Positions 33,472 through 44,812 of a DNA stretch of 64,000 nucleotides are shown here, one piece after another; position 1 is the first letter of the stretch, and each line of letters opens with the position of its first letter. The notes below the pieces were generated by a model. The model saw nothing but the letters and a program-made list of their open reading frames with translations, ran no database searches and had not been told where the DNA came from. The position numbers and the translations under genes were made by a program. Location: NCBI RefSeq assembly GCF_002869765.1, contig NZ_PNOR01000002.1:1-64000 (forward strand), read 5' to 3'. The stretch comes from Deinococcus planocerae. GTDB lineage: Bacteria; Deinococcota; Deinococci; Deinococcales; Deinococcaceae.

Positions 33472-33747
33472 GTGACCGTTCGCGTTCCCCCCGCCCAGAT
33501 CGTGGGGCAGGTCACTCGCAGCGACGACCCGCGCCTGCCGGTCGGCATGTCGGTGGGCCTGCGGCTGGCCGACTTCGAGGGCATCTCCGAGCCCAGCGTC
33601 ACGGTGGAGGGGGTCACCCGTCCCATCGTGATGCTCGCCCTCGACCGCCTTCCTAACGGGAGCCAGGACGTGACCTTCGAGCTGTTGGAGGCGTCCTCTT
33701 CCTCCCCAGAGCCGGGCGGGAACGGTCCCGACGACCCAGGACCGTGA
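33472..33747 (+). CDS. Hypothetical small protein
   Basis: This is a 91-residue protein starting with GTG at 33472 (VTVRVPPAQIVGQV). It is beta-rich (VGLRLADFEGISEPSVTVEGV, IVMLALDRLPNGSQDVTFELLE) with a Ser/Pro/Gly-rich tail. It is divergent from the ArsR gene and its promoter would overlap the ArsR operator, so it could belong to the same regulon. No family is recognised, and a GTG at 33436 is an alternative start. The 290 bp after it hold no clear gene. Confidence 0.5.
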   Translation: MTVRVPPAQIVGQVTRSDDPRLPVGMSVGLRLADFEGISEPSVTVEGVTRPIVMLALDRLPNGSQDVTFELLEASSSSPEPGGNGPDDPGP

Positions 33748-34039
33748 CCGGTCTCCCCCCGATCGTCGGGGCCGGTCCGTTCAAGTCGGCGTGTGGCTCC
33801 AAACCTCATGGACCAGCGCCCTGGCCCACCCGGTCAGCCGGGGTGTCCACCCCGGCTGGTGAAGCGTGGAGAATGGCCTGCCCCGGCTGGTGGACTCCCC
33901 TGCTCGATGACCAGGAGCCGCGCGGGTCGAAGGGTTGACCCTGGGGAACGCCGGGCGTGTGGGAGCGAACTTCCAGGCAACCCCGGCCGGGTTACACGAA
34001 CTTAACACCTCGCGCCTAGCCTTGCGCCAGGAGGTGGAG

Positions 34040-34491
34040 ATGAACTGCCGACGACCCATCCCCGCGCCCGCGACCACCCAGAGTGCGGCCGTGACCCATC
34101 CCGGTGCCGCGACACGCCGCGTCCCCGCTGGTGCCCACTGGCGGCGGGCGGCCCGGACGCTCCAGGCCCGGCCCGCCCGCCAGGAGTTTGCCCTGACCCG
34201 CTCCCCCATCCGGGATGAGGGCGAGACGCCAGGCCCCCGACACTTCGTGCCCGGACACCGGACCCCCGGCGATCCCATCCTGCTGCCGGGCAGCCATACC
34301 GCGCGCGGGACGTCCTGCCGCCCCGCGCGGGCGCTCGCCCGCTTCGGGGGCGCCCCTCTCCGCAGGCAGTCTGGCGGCAGGAACCCCTGGATGATCGCGG
34401 GCGACACCTTCGAGCACCGGATGGAGGGGGTGAAGGGCCGGTGCGTTCCACGGGCCCGCGTCTTCTCCACGTCCAAGTTCCGGGGGCGGGC

Positions 34492-34495
<4 letters not shown>
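34040..34495 (+). CDS. Arg/Pro-rich leader-gene-like ORF before DUF4396
   Basis: The ATG at 34040 has AGGAGG 4 nt upstream, one of the best ribosome sites in the window, and the stop overlaps the next start by ATGA. The 151 residues are rich in Arg, Pro, Ala, Gly and His, without a hydrophobic segment or recognised domain. Good initiation signals and coupling argue for translation; composition argues against a folded protein. It may serve mainly to couple translation of the membrane gene, or be a decayed gene. Confidence 0.4.
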
Positions 34496-35283
<788 letters not shown>

Positions 35284-35284
35284 C

Positions 35285-36628
<1,344 letters not shown>

Positions 36629-36794
36629 GACGGCGGTCGGAGCGGGAGGATGAGAGCGAATACGCCTTCCCGAAGAAGGTCAGCGAAGCGGGCGTATGGC
36701 CGGGCGATCCCCGGCGGTCAAGGTCAGTCAATGGCACCTCTGCGCCACGGGCTGGGGGGGCAGGATGGGAAGCCTGTTCGAGGGAGATGTGGAT

Positions 36795-37199
36795 ATGCCC
36801 AGGCAACTGCTGATCGTCGAGGACCAGCCGAACGACGTCGAGTTGGCGCGCGCCGCCCTGGCCTTGAGTCAGGTGGGGTGTGAGGTCAGCGTGGCCCGGG
36901 ATGGGACCGAGGCGCTGGACCTGTTGCGGCAGCCGGGTCCCTGCCCGAACCTGATCCTGCTGGACCTGAACCTGCCAGGCGTCGGTGGCCAGGAGGTGCT
37001 GACGGCGGTGAGGGCGAATCCGGCGTGGCGGCACGTGCCGGTGGTGATTTTCACCACGTCGGACGAGCCACGCGACCGGGCCGCCTGTGCCGCCGCCGGG
37101 GCCGACGAGTATGTGCTCAAGCCGGGCGGCTTCGGAGAACTGATCGACCTCTTCAACAGGTTGGGACGGCGCTGGTTCACGGCTGAGCATTGCACTTGA
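36795..37199 (+). CDS. Single-domain response regulator (CheY/Rcp1-like)
   Basis: The ATG at 36795 follows GAGGGAG; upstream starts lack such a site. The 134-residue protein is a receiver domain alone: LLIVEDQPNDVELARAAL supplies the acidic pocket, ILLDLNLPGVGG the phosphoacceptor Asp, VVIFTTSDEPRD the Thr, and YVLKPGG the Lys. The PNDVEL and DLNLPG wording is typical of Rcp1-type regulators paired with phytochrome-like kinases. No kinase gene is near. Confidence 0.85.
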   Translation: MPRQLLIVEDQPNDVELARAALALSQVGCEVSVARDGTEALDLLRQPGPCPNLILLDLNLPGVGGQEVLTAVRANPAWRHVPVVIFTTSDEPRDRAACAAAGADEYVLKPGGFGELIDLFNRLGRRWFTAEHCT

Positions 37200-37470
37200 G
37201 GGGAGAGAGTGGTTGGCGCAGGTGCCGGCAAGGGAGGCCTTCACGGTCGAGCTCGTCAGGCGACAGGACTTTGGGGTGTGGACCAAGAGGGAACGCTGTT
37301 GCGCCTTCAGCGCAGGATGGCCACCAAGCGTTTTCTCTCGTCGTCCAGCCGGGGCATGACCCAACGCGGTAGACCCTGAGGGTGTGGGGTCGGGTGCAAG
37401 CGTGTGGCAGCCCCAGTCCGAGCGGCAGGCGCAATCCGATCTACGCTCGCCTCGTTCCGGAGGGCGCACA

Positions 37471-37755
37471 ATGAGTTCAGCGATGTGCCCCCCCTTCGTC
37501 TTCACCATCGTCGCGCCCGAGGGGGTCTTCCAGGCCCGCTTCACGCTGGAGGCCGGCCGCCACTACTGGCCCGGCGAGGTGCAGGTGGAACGGCGGGAAG
37601 ACCAAGGCCCTCACGACCACACCCTGACCGTCACGGCCACCCGTCTGCCCTCGGAAGATGACTTTCGCGAGCTGGCGGCCCGGGCGGCGACGCGCAGCGC
37701 AAATCCACCTCTCGACCCGCTCGGGCGGTTGTTGTTCCTGCTCATCCCCTTCTGA
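37471..37755 (+). CDS. Hypothetical small protein
   Basis: This is a 94-residue protein whose ATG at 37471 has GGAGGG 6 nt upstream. It is beta-rich (FVFTIVAPEGVFQARFTLEAG, HTLTVTATRLP) and ends in hydrophobic LLFLLIPF. No family is recognised. The 270 bp before it show no gene. Confidence 0.5.
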   Translation: MSSAMCPPFVFTIVAPEGVFQARFTLEAGRHYWPGEVQVERREDQGPHDHTLTVTATRLPSEDDFRELAARAATRSANPPLDPLGRLLFLLIPF

Positions 37756-38061
37756 AAGACCACGCGCGCCGGAAATCCCGTGGATGGGCGCGGGGTGGAG
37801 AGCAGCGCTGCCCGGGCAGGCCGCCTGCTCTCAAGGACGTCCGGGTAGGCGGGCAGAAGATCGTTCCTTGGGCAAATCTCCGTCCTCCTCGGTACGGTCT
37901 TGCAGGGGAGGTCCGCTGGAAAGCAACAGCCTCAGGGGGAGATCGGGCGTTATGAGAAGCAGAGCCGTAAGCCGAAACCCAGACCTACACTCCGGGGCCC
38001 TTCTTGTCGTGATGGTCTTCCTTCCAGACCCACCTGGTCCTTCCAGGCGATCCTGCTCAGG
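37756..38061. other. Intergenic region between convergent genes, no gene seen
   Basis: These 306 bp separate convergent genes. Frames across it are Ser/Arg/Gly-rich and lack ribosome sites. I see no perfect hairpin or repeat longer than 8 bp. Confidence 0.3.
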
Positions 38062-38670
38062 TCAGAGCCAGCGGCGCACGCGGCGGCGGTACCCCTCATA
38101 GGCCTCTCCATGCACCCGGGACAGGTACGCCTCCTCCAGCCGCACCTGCACGCCCATCACCACCTCCCCGGCCACCAGCACCGCCAGCGTCACCGCGTTC
38201 GGCACCACCAGGAAGAGCCCCAGCAGGTTCACCCGCATCCCCAGGAAGATCGGGTTGCGGGAATGGGCGAACAGCCCCCGCTGCACCAGGTCGGTCCGGG
38301 CGCCCTCGTCCCCCCCGATCCGCCAGGAGGCCCCCATCCCCGCCTGCGCGGCGGCGATCCACCCCAGGGAGGCCAGCAGCAGCCCCCACCCCAGGAACGC
38401 CAGACGTGGGTCCAGCAGGGCGGGGACCGGGCCGAGCCAGGCCTCCAGCCCGGGCACCAGGTTCAGTCCCAGCACCAGGGCCAGGACCGTGAGCAGCAGG
38501 ACCCGCATCGCGCGCCCGACGTACCCGTGCGCGGAGTCGTCCGCAGGCAGCACGTAGGGATTGACCCCCGTCCGCCGCCACACCAGCAGCGAGCGCCACA
38601 CGAAGGCGATCCACAGGTACGCCAGCGTGTAGACGAGCAGGGCCAGGGCTTCCATCGGGTCTCGCGTCAT
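38062..38670 (-). CDS. Isoprenylcysteine carboxyl methyltransferase-like (ICMT/PEMT fold) membrane protein
   Basis: The 202-residue protein has five hydrophobic segments and the C-terminal ICMT/PEMT signature: LVQRGLFAHSRNPIFLGMRVNLLGLFLVVPN, then the EEAYLSRVHGEAYEGYRRRVRRWL ending that binds SAM. Such proteins methylate lipids or small thiols at the membrane. GAGGTG lies 7 nt before the ATG at 38670, and TATATA near 38690 is a plausible -10. It is divergent from the mntR gene, and the shared 114-bp region includes the MntR-type operator. Confidence 0.75.
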   Translation of the reverse strand: MTRDPMEALALLVYTLAYLWIAFVWRSLLVWRRTGVNPYVLPADDSAHGYVGRAMRVLLLTVLALVLGLNLVPGLEAWLGPVPALLDPRLAFLGWGLLLASLGWIAAAQAGMGASWRIGGDEGARTDLVQRGLFAHSRNPIFLGMRVNLLGLFLVVPNAVTLAVLVAGEVVMGVQVRLEEAYLSRVHGEAYEGYRRRVRRWL

Positions 38671-38750
38671 CGTCCGTCACCTCACACCTATATATGAGCA
38701 TACATTCAGACATTAGGAAAGCCTGCCGCTGACCCTTAGCCGTATCACCC

Positions 38751-38779
38751 TTGACTTGTTTTAGGCTTGCCTAAATAAT
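38751..38779 (+). promoter_or_regulatory. mntR promoter with DtxR/MntR-type operator in the spacer
   Basis: TTGACT (38751-38756), a 17-nt spacer and AATAAT (38774-38779) form a near-consensus promoter; the ATG follows 5 nt later, so the mRNA is leaderless. Inside lies a perfect 7-bp inverted repeat, TTTAGGC-TT-GCCTAAA (38760-38775), the classical DtxR/IdeR/SirR-type site. Binding would block the promoter, i.e. metal-dependent autorepression of mntR-mntH. Confidence 0.85.
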
Positions 38780-38784
38780 GATTT

Positions 38785-39453
38785 ATGACGGACCGAACTC
38801 TCTCGCACGCGATGGAGGATTATCTCAAGCAGCTCTACCTGCTGGGCCAGGGAGGGACCGTGGGCACCCAGGCGCTCGCCGAGGCCCTGAACGTCACCCC
38901 CGCCAGCACCACCGGCATGCTGCGAAAACTCACCGACCTCGGCCTGGTCGATCACGCGGCCTACCGGGGTGCCCGGCTCACCCCCGCCGGGGAGAAGGTC
39001 GCGCTGGAGGTGCTGCGCCACCACCGCCTGCTGGAGCTGTACCTGCACCGCGCGCTGGGCTACCCCCTCGACGAGGTGCACGACGAGGCCGAGCGCCTGG
39101 AGCACGTGATCAGCGAGGCCTTCGAGGCCCGCATCGCCGCCTGGCTGGGCGACCCGAACTTCGACCCGCACGGCGATCCCATCCCCCGGCTCAACGGGGA
39201 ACTGCCCGCCCAGGGCGAACGCCCGCTGGGGCGCCTCCCGGAGGGGGAGCGGGCCCAGGTCACCCGGGTGCCCGAGGACCCGGCGGTGCTGCGCGGCCTG
39301 ATGGAGGCGGGGCTGACGCCTGGCGTGGAGGTGAAGGTCCTGATTCACGACCCGGCGCTGGGCACCCTGACCCTGGAGGTGAGCGGGCTCCCGCTGACCC
39401 TGGCGCTCTCCGTGGCCGAGCGGGTGCGGGTCTCCGAGGGGGTGACGGCGTGA
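38785..39453 (+). CDS. mntR: DtxR/MntR-family metal-dependent repressor
   Basis: The 222-residue protein has the DtxR winged helix ([50 protein letters not shown]). The dimerisation and metal domain follows ([44 protein letters not shown]), with the expected Glu, His and Asp ligands. A C-terminal FeoA/SH3-like domain spans about 145-218. It overlaps the NRAMP transporter gene (GTGA), so it is a manganese sensor repressing Mn uptake, like DR2539-type regulators in Deinococcus radiodurans. Confidence 0.9.
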   Translation: MTDRTLSHAMEDYLKQLYLLGQGGTVGTQALAEALNVTPASTTGMLRKLTDLGLVDHAAYRGARLTPAGEKVALEVLRHHRLLELYLHRALGYPLDEVHDEAERLEHVISEAFEARIAAWLGDPNFDPHGDPIPRLNGELPAQGERPLGRLPEGERAQVTRVPEDPAVLRGLMEAGLTPGVEVKVLIHDPALGTLTLEVSGLPLTLALSVAERVRVSEGVTA

Positions 39454-40733
39454 GCCGCGTGTCCCCCAGCCTGGACGAGCGGATGAACGCCCGGGCGGTC
39501 GCCATTCTAGAACGCACCTCGAACCGGCGGGGCCTGGGGCGGGTGCTGCCCTTCCTGGGTCCGGCCTTCGTCGCGTCGGTCGCGTACATGGACCCCGGCA
39601 ACTTCGCCACCAACATCCAGGGCGGCGCGCAGTTCGGTTACCTGCTGCTGTGGGTGGTCCTCTCGGCCAGCCTGATGGCGATGCTGATCCAGACCCTCTC
39701 GTCCAAGCTGGGCATCGTCACCGGGAAGAACCTGGCCGAGCACATCCGTGACCGCTGGCCCCGGCCCGTGGTGTGGTTCTACTGGGTGCAGGCCGAGATC
39801 GTGGCGATGGCGACCGACCTCGCGGAGTTCCTGGGCGCCGCGCTGGCCTTTTCCCTGCTGTTCGGGCTGCCGCTGCTGTGGGGGGCGGTGATCACCGGCG
39901 TCATCACCTTCACGATCCTGGCCTTGCAGAACCGGGGCTTCCGGCCCATCGAGATCGCCATCACCGCGTTCGTTGGGGTGATCGCGCTGGCGTACGTGGT
40001 GCAGGTGATCCTCAGCCGCCCGGGCCTCGACGCCCTGGGCGGGTTCGTGCCGCGCTTCTCCGGCCCCGAGAGCCTGTACCTGGCGGTGGGCATCATCGGG
40101 GCGACGGTGATGCCGCACGTGATCTACCTGCACAGCGCGCTGACCCAGGGGCGCATCCCGGCCGGGACGGAGGAGCAGAAACGGCGGCTGGTCCGCTACA
40201 ACCAGCTCGACGTCCTGCTCGCCATGAGCATCGCGGCATTGATCAACCTGAGCATGCTGGCCTCGGCGGCGGCGGCCTTCCACTTCAGCGGCCAGGTGGA
40301 GGTGGCGGACCTGACGGTGGCGTACCGGACCCTGACCCCGCTGCTGGGTGGGGCGGCGGCGGTGGCGTTCGCGCTCGCGCTGCTCTCCTCCGGGCTTTCC
40401 AGTTCGACGGTGGGCACGATGGCCGGGCAGGTGGTGATGCAGGGCTTCGTGGGCTTCCGGATTCCGCTGCTCGTGCGGCGGTTGATCACCATGCTGCCCG
40501 CCTTCGCGGTGATCCTGGCGGGGCTCAACCCCACCGACACGCTGGTGCTCTCGCAGGTGGTGCTCTCCTTCGGCATCCCCTTCGCGCTGGTCCCGCTGCT
40601 GCTGTTCACCGCCCGGCGCGACCTCATGGGGGGACTGGTCAACACCCGCCTCGTCACGGTGACGGGATGGCTGATCGCGGCGCTGATCATCAGCCTGAAC
40701 GTCTACCTGCTCGCGCAGACCTTCCTGGGGTAG
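39450..40733 (+). CDS. mntH: NRAMP manganese transporter MntH
   Basis: Starting at the GTG at 39450 (GAGGGGGTG upstream, overlapping the mntR stop), the 427-residue protein is a complete NRAMP carrier. It has about eleven membrane segments, the metal-binding [17 protein letters not shown], and [19 protein letters not shown] with the MPH motif. It imports Mn2+ (and Fe2+) with protons. Manganese accumulation is central to oxidative-stress resistance in Deinococcus. Upstream starts in the same frame lie inside mntR and can be discarded. Confidence 0.92.
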   Translation: MSRVSPSLDERMNARAVAILERTSNRRGLGRVLPFLGPAFVASVAYMDPGNFATNIQGGAQFGYLLLWVVLSASLMAMLIQTLSSKLGIVTGKNLAEHIRDRWPRPVVWFYWVQAEIVAMATDLAEFLGAALAFSLLFGLPLLWGAVITGVITFTILALQNRGFRPIEIAITAFVGVIALAYVVQVILSRPGLDALGGFVPRFSGPESLYLAVGIIGATVMPHVIYLHSALTQGRIPAGTEEQKRRLVRYNQLDVLLAMSIAALINLSMLASAAAAFHFSGQVEVADLTVAYRTLTPLLGGAAAVAFALALLSSGLSSSTVGTMAGQVVMQGFVGFRIPLLVRRLITMLPAFAVILAGLNPTDTLVLSQVVLSFGIPFALVPLLLFTARRDLMGGLVNTRLVTVTGWLIAALIISLNVYLLAQTFLG

Positions 40734-40771
40734 CGCGTGGCCCCCGTTCCGTCCCGCGCCGGAGGTGTCCT

Positions 40772-41071
40772 ATGCCGCTGGAATTCGTCGCCGCCCCCGT
40801 CCTGGCGAGTGCCGGGCTCGCCCTCTTCCGCCACTTCGAGGAGGGCACCCGCCCCAAGAGGCGCCTGGCGAAGTGGGCCGTCTACTTCGTGGGGGTGGGG
40901 CTGACCACGCGCGCGGTGGGGCGCCCGTGGTCGCTGGTGTGGACCTTCGGCCCCTTCGCCCTGGGGACCGTCTTCCACCTGTCCTGGTGCGCCCGGCACG
41001 GCATCCACCCGCTCACCGCCGAGCCGAGGGCGCGCTACCGCGAGTTGCGCGGCTGGCCCCGGCAGCCCTGA
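40772..41071 (+). CDS. Small hypothetical membrane-associated protein
   Basis: This is a 99-residue protein with GGAGGTG 5 nt before the ATG, 38 nt after mntH and probably in its operon. It has two weak hydrophobic segments (LEFVAAPVLASAGLALF, WAVYFVGVGLTTRAVGRPWSLVWTFGPFALGTVFHLSW) and a basic end. Unknown family. Confidence 0.6.
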   Translation: MPLEFVAAPVLASAGLALFRHFEEGTRPKRRLAKWAVYFVGVGLTTRAVGRPWSLVWTFGPFALGTVFHLSWCARHGIHPLTAEPRARYRELRGWPRQP

Positions 41072-41228
41072 GCACCTGCCGGAAAGCGCCGAGCGTGCCA
41101 CATCTGGGCTCGTCGCGGTGGCCGGAGGTGGATCGCGGCACGGCCTGGCAGGCTGGGTCTCCCCTGCTCAGGGGCGAGCCCGCCCGCGGCCTCCTGTTCG
41201 TGGCGTGGGAGGCCGCTCTGCTCGTCCC

Positions 41229-41581
41229 ATGTCCGTGCTGACGCCCCCCGCGCCAGGCCTGCTGGAAGCGAAGGCCAAGCTGTTCCGGGGCCTTTCCGAC
41301 CGCTCGCGGCTGAGCCTCCTGGAGGCCCCGCGCGAGGAGCCACGCCGCATGTCCGAACGGGTGGCCCTCACCGGCCTGACCCAGCCCAACGTCAGCACCC
41401 CCTGGCCTGCCTGCGGGACGGCGGCCTGGTGCAGGCCGAGCGGGTGGGGCGCTTCCACCGTGACCGGCTGAGGGGCGCGCGGGTGGGACAGAGGCTGGCC
41501 CTGATCGACGACCTGCTGGCCGAGGTGGCAACCGGGGTGGCCGCGTGCGGCCATGACCGGGGAAGGTTCCCTTCCTCCTGA
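41229..41581 (+). pseudogene. ArsR-family regulator broken by a 1-nt deletion
   Basis: From the ATG at 41229 the frame reads like an ArsR repressor (LLEAKAKLFRGLSDRSRLSLLE, RMSERVALTGLTQPNVST) and then goes out of frame at the C-run near 41398-41402. Adding one base (AGCACCCACCTG instead of AGCACCCCCTG) restores HLACLRDGGLVQAERVGRFHRDRL through IDDLLAEVATGVAACGHD up to the TGA ending at 41581, the normal C-terminal half. It is either a true pseudogene or an assembly error. The LysE-type exporter next door may have been its target. Confidence 0.65.
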
Positions 41582-41666
41582 TCTTCCAGTCTCCCGCGCG
41601 GATCAGCCCCGACGGATATCCTCGGCAGGATGATTCGCCCTTCTCAAGAGCCGGCTGGGCCGGGGT

Positions 41667-42320
41667 ATGGCTGAACTCCTCCCGGCCGCCCTGGTGCAGG
41701 GGGTTGGGGTGAGTGCCGCGCACCTGATGGGCGTGAGTGCGCTGAACGCCTTCGTGCTGCGCCAGGCCCTGCACCGCCACCACCCGCTCGCGGCGGGGAC
41801 GGCGGGCGCCTTGTCGGACGCGCTGTTCATCCTCCTCGGTGCGACCGGGATCGGGGCGCTGCTCACCGGACTCCCCGCGCTGGCGCCCCTCGCCGCCTGG
41901 GGCGGGGCCGCGTTCCTCTGCTGGCACGGCGGGAAGGCCTTCCGGGCTGCCCGGCACCCCAGGGTCATTGACGCTCGGGCGACGTCACAGGACGCCGGTC
42001 CGGCCCGGCAGGTCGCGGCCACCGCTCTGGGCCTGACCCTGCTCAACCCGCACCCGTACCTGGACAGCGTGGTGCTGTTCGGGGCCGTCTCCGCGCCCTT
42101 CCCGGCGGGGGGCCGGACGCTCTTCGCCCTCGGCGCCATCGCGGCGTCCTGTGCCTGGTACGCGCTGCTGGCCCTGGGCGGGGCCCGCCTCGCGCCGCTG
42201 TTCCGCTCGCCCCAGGCGTGGCGGGTGCTCGACGTCCTGGTGGGGACGTTGATGTGGGCGTTCGCCCTGTCCCTGGTGTGGCGAGCCTTGCACGGCGAGG
42301 TGGGGAAACCCCACGGATGA
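41667..42320 (+). CDS. LysE/ArgO-family amino-acid exporter
   Basis: The 217-residue protein has six hydrophobic segments and the LysE/ArgO pattern: GVSALNAFVLRQALHRHHPL near the N-terminus, ALSDALFILLGATGIGALL, and LGLTLLNPHPYLDSVVLFGAVSAPF in the middle. These proteins export basic amino acids. It stands alone, 85 nt after the broken ArsR gene. The ribosome site is weak. The substrate (Arg, Lys or an analogue) is inferred from the ALNAFVLRQ wording. Confidence 0.82.
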   Translation: MAELLPAALVQGVGVSAAHLMGVSALNAFVLRQALHRHHPLAAGTAGALSDALFILLGATGIGALLTGLPALAPLAAWGGAAFLCWHGGKAFRAARHPRVIDARATSQDAGPARQVAATALGLTLLNPHPYLDSVVLFGAVSAPFPAGGRTLFALGAIAASCAWYALLALGGARLAPLFRSPQAWRVLDVLVGTLMWAFALSLVWRALHGEVGKPHG

Positions 42321-42393
42321 CGCCGACGTTCCGGGACGAACGCCGGGAGCGGTGCCCCACGGCTATCCTGAGGTCAGGACTTCGGCAGGTGAC

Positions 42394-44637
42394 ATGGGCT
42401 CCAAGCAGACCAGACTGCAACTCGACCAACTGACCGACTACCGGGCGTTCGAACGTCTTTGCAACGCCCTGATGGTGAAGTACGGCTACACCGAGTTCGA
42501 GCCCCTGGGCGGCACCAACGACAAGGGGCGCGACGCCGTGCATTACTGCGCGCAGAAGAACGAGCACACCGTGTTCTCGTACAGCGTCCGTCAGGACTGG
42601 GAACGGAAACTCTTCGAGGACCTCGAAAAGATTCGGCGGCACGACCACCCCTGCCAAGTGGTCGTGTACGTCACCACCCAGGAGATCAGCGCCGCGGATC
42701 AGGACCGGGTCAAGGCCCGCGTCCGGGAAACCTACGGCTGGCGGCTACGGATCTGCGACCTGGAGTGGCTCTCGACCCTGGTGGACAAGCACGCCGATCT
42801 CCAACGGATGTACCCCGAGATCTTCTTCCTTCCCGAGCCGGGCGAGTCCCCGTACGTTCCTCTTGACCTCCAGGGGTATGTCGCCTCGGTCAGGGAGCGG
42901 CACCACGAGTGGCGGGAGCGCTACACCCCGCTGTTCGCCGACCACTTCGAGTTCGATCTGCTCGTCGCGGAGAAGCGGCCCCTCGGGACGGGAGAGCCCC
43001 TGCCCGTGACCCGGCTGCCGCAGGAGGCGCCCCTCACGGTGCTGCTGGGTGAATCTGGCGCGGGCAAGACGACGACCCTCTGGAAGCTGGCTCTGGACTG
43101 CGCCCTGGGGTGGGAGGCGGGCCACCGGCCGCTCGTGCCCATCCTGATTCCTCTGCGCAACTGGGCCCCCGGAACACCCGTCGAGGACCTGGCGGTCCAG
43201 GCTTTCGCCCCCGTGCAGGGGCATCCGGCCGCCGTTCGGGGGCTGTTGGCGCGCGGGGAGGCCCTGGTCCTGCTCGACGGTCTCAACGAACTGCCCGCTG
43301 ATCCCCAGGTGCGTGCCGACGCGGGGCGCGACCTCCGGACATTCCTGGACCGCTACCCGGGAGCACGCCACGTGGTGACGTGCCGCACCTCGGACTACGA
43401 CGAGGCCCTGCTGGACAACGGACGGGGCGCCCTCCCGCGAACGTACGAGGCCCAGCGGCTCACGGCCACGCAGGTGGGGGACTACGTGGGGCGTTCTCTC
43501 CCCCCGGAGCGGGCGGCCGAGTTCAACCACCAGCTCCGGCTGCACGACGAACGCGCCTGGGAAGACGCGAGTTCAATCCTGCACCTGGCACGGATTCCCT
43601 TCCACCTGCGGCTGATGATCAAGCAGTTCGAGGTCACGGGCGTGCTCCCGGCGGGCACCGCCCCGATGGTGCAGGGCCTCGTCCGCCGGATGGGTGCCCC
43701 GAAAGCAGGCTGCCGTGCCCCGGGCGTGGACGCCTACCGCAAGGAGCGCATCCTGGCGACCCTGGCCGGCGCCGGGCTCCGCGACGGGGCGACCATGAGC
43801 CTGGCCGTGCCCGTGGCGCGGGGCACGGTCGAGGAGGTGGTGCGGACGTTGCGGGGGGAAGGCGTGATCGCCAGGGAGGTCACGGCCGACGGGGTCTGGT
43901 CCGACCTCCTGTCCGAGAACTACCTGAATTACGAGCGGCACCGGACGGGGACCGTCACCACCCGGCGGTGGGACACGGTGGAATGGCTGCATCAGTTGTT
44001 TCAGGATTACTTCCTGGCCCTCTACCTGACGGCGGTCTTGCTCCAGGGTGACCCGCCGAGTCGGCAACTCGTCCGCCGGTGGCTGTGGAACGCGCCACGG
44101 ACCTTCCAGCAGGCCTGCCTGATGGCGCTGGAACTGCTGACCTTGCCACGCAAGCGGCTGGTGTTCGACGAGTTCCGGTGGGTGCCCGGACCGCTGGCGG
44201 AGAACCTGCTCGGGCAGCTTCCCCAGCGGGAGATCGAGACCCTGCTCCTCGACGGCGTCCGGGCTGGTCTGGCGCAAGACGCCTGTTCGGCCCGGGCCCT
44301 GGAGGACGCGGCACTGTACCACTACACCGAGGGCCTGCCCGGTCTGTTCGTGGAGGCGTTTCGGTCTGTGCCCCTCCCCCACAAGCAGGCCATCGCGGCC
44401 ACCAACTGTGCCTACGCCATCAAGTTTCAAGCCCAGCCGGGAGCACGGCGCGCTCTGCACAATGCGGAAGCGTGGATCGGGCATCAGGATGAGCTGGTGC
44501 GGTTTTACGCGGCCAAGGCCCTGTGGGCCAAGGACCGTGGGCTGGCGGCCAGGACCCTCGAAACGCTGGCCCAGAGGGGAACGGACCAGGCCCGCACGCT
44601 GGCTGCCGAACTCATGGCGGCCTGGCAGCCTGAATAA
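42394..44637 (+). CDS. Nuclease-NACHT STAND immune-like protein
   Basis: I start at the ATG at 42394 (AGGTGA upstream; TATCCT at 42364-42369 as -10). The 747-residue product begins with a restriction-endonuclease-like domain: FERLCNALMVKYGYTEFEP, GGTNDKGRDA with Asp47, VFSYSVRQDWERKLFEDLEKI, VVVYVTTQEISAADQDRV. The NACHT NTPase follows: Walker A GESGAGKT (219-226), Walker B LVLLDGLNELP (Asp295), HVVTCRTSDYD, and a winged-helix region ending in WLHQLFQDYFLALYL. The last 150 residues are HEAT-like helices. Such single-gene systems sense phage and cut DNA; that role is inferred. Confidence 0.8.
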   Translation: MGSKQTRLQLDQLTDYRAFERLCNALMVKYGYTEFEPLGGTNDKGRDAVHYCAQKNEHTVFSYSVRQDWERKLFEDLEKIRRHDHPCQVVVYVTTQEISAADQDRVKARVRETYGWRLRICDLEWLSTLVDKHADLQRMYPEIFFLPEPGESPYVPLDLQGYVASVRERHHEWRERYTPLFADHFEFDLLVAEKRPLGTGEPLPVTRLPQEAPLTVLLGESGAGKTTTLWKLALDCALGWEAGHRPLVPILIPLRNWAPGTPVEDLAVQAFAPVQGHPAAVRGLLARGEALVLLDGLNELPADPQVRADAGRDLRTFLDRYPGARHVVTCRTSDYDEALLDNGRGALPRTYEAQRLTATQVGDYVGRSLPPERAAEFNHQLRLHDERAWEDASSILHLARIPFHLRLMIKQFEVTGVLPAGTAPMVQGLVRRMGAPKAGCRAPGVDAYRKERILATLAGAGLRDGATMSLAVPVARGTVEEVVRTLRGEGVIAREVTADGVWSDLLSENYLNYERHRTGTVTTRRWDTVEWLHQLFQDYFLALYLTAVLLQGDPPSRQLVRRWLWNAPRTFQQACLMALELLTLPRKRLVFDEFRWVPGPLAENLLGQLPQREIETLLLDGVRAGLAQDACSARALEDAALYHYTEGLPGLFVEAFRSVPLPHKQAIAATNCAYAIKFQAQPGARRALHNAEAWIGHQDELVRFYAAKALWAKDRGLAARTLETLAQRGTDQARTLAAELMAAWQPE

Positions 44638-44800
44638 GGGTCCCCTCGTGGGAGAGGGTCGTGCGCCGTTCTGTTCGTGGTTGTCTTCCCAGGGCTCCTG
44701 GCGTCGCCCCTGAGCGGTGTAGCGAATCCGCGCCCGCGTTCCGCCTGCGCCTGGCCGCTTCCCCGCTTCATGTGAGGGAACGCCCTCCCGAAGGGTGACG

Positions 44801-44806
44801 TAACCT
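44801..44806 (+). promoter_or_regulatory. -10 element of the gene at 44813
   Basis: TAACCT lies 6 nt before the ATG with no ribosome binding site between, so the transcript is probably leaderless. The same TAACCT precedes the gene at 46090 by 9 nt. Confidence 0.5.
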
Positions 44807-44812
44807 GCAACG

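Noticed and set aside
38711..38727. Second MntR site (TTAGGAAAGCCTGC)
   Set aside because: Only AGG/CCT half-sites match the palindrome; too weak to call without a matrix search.
38778..39449. Upstream extension of the mntH frame through mntR
   Set aside because: The extra 224 codons are the out-of-frame shadow of mntR; a GTG with ribosome site at 39450 fits.
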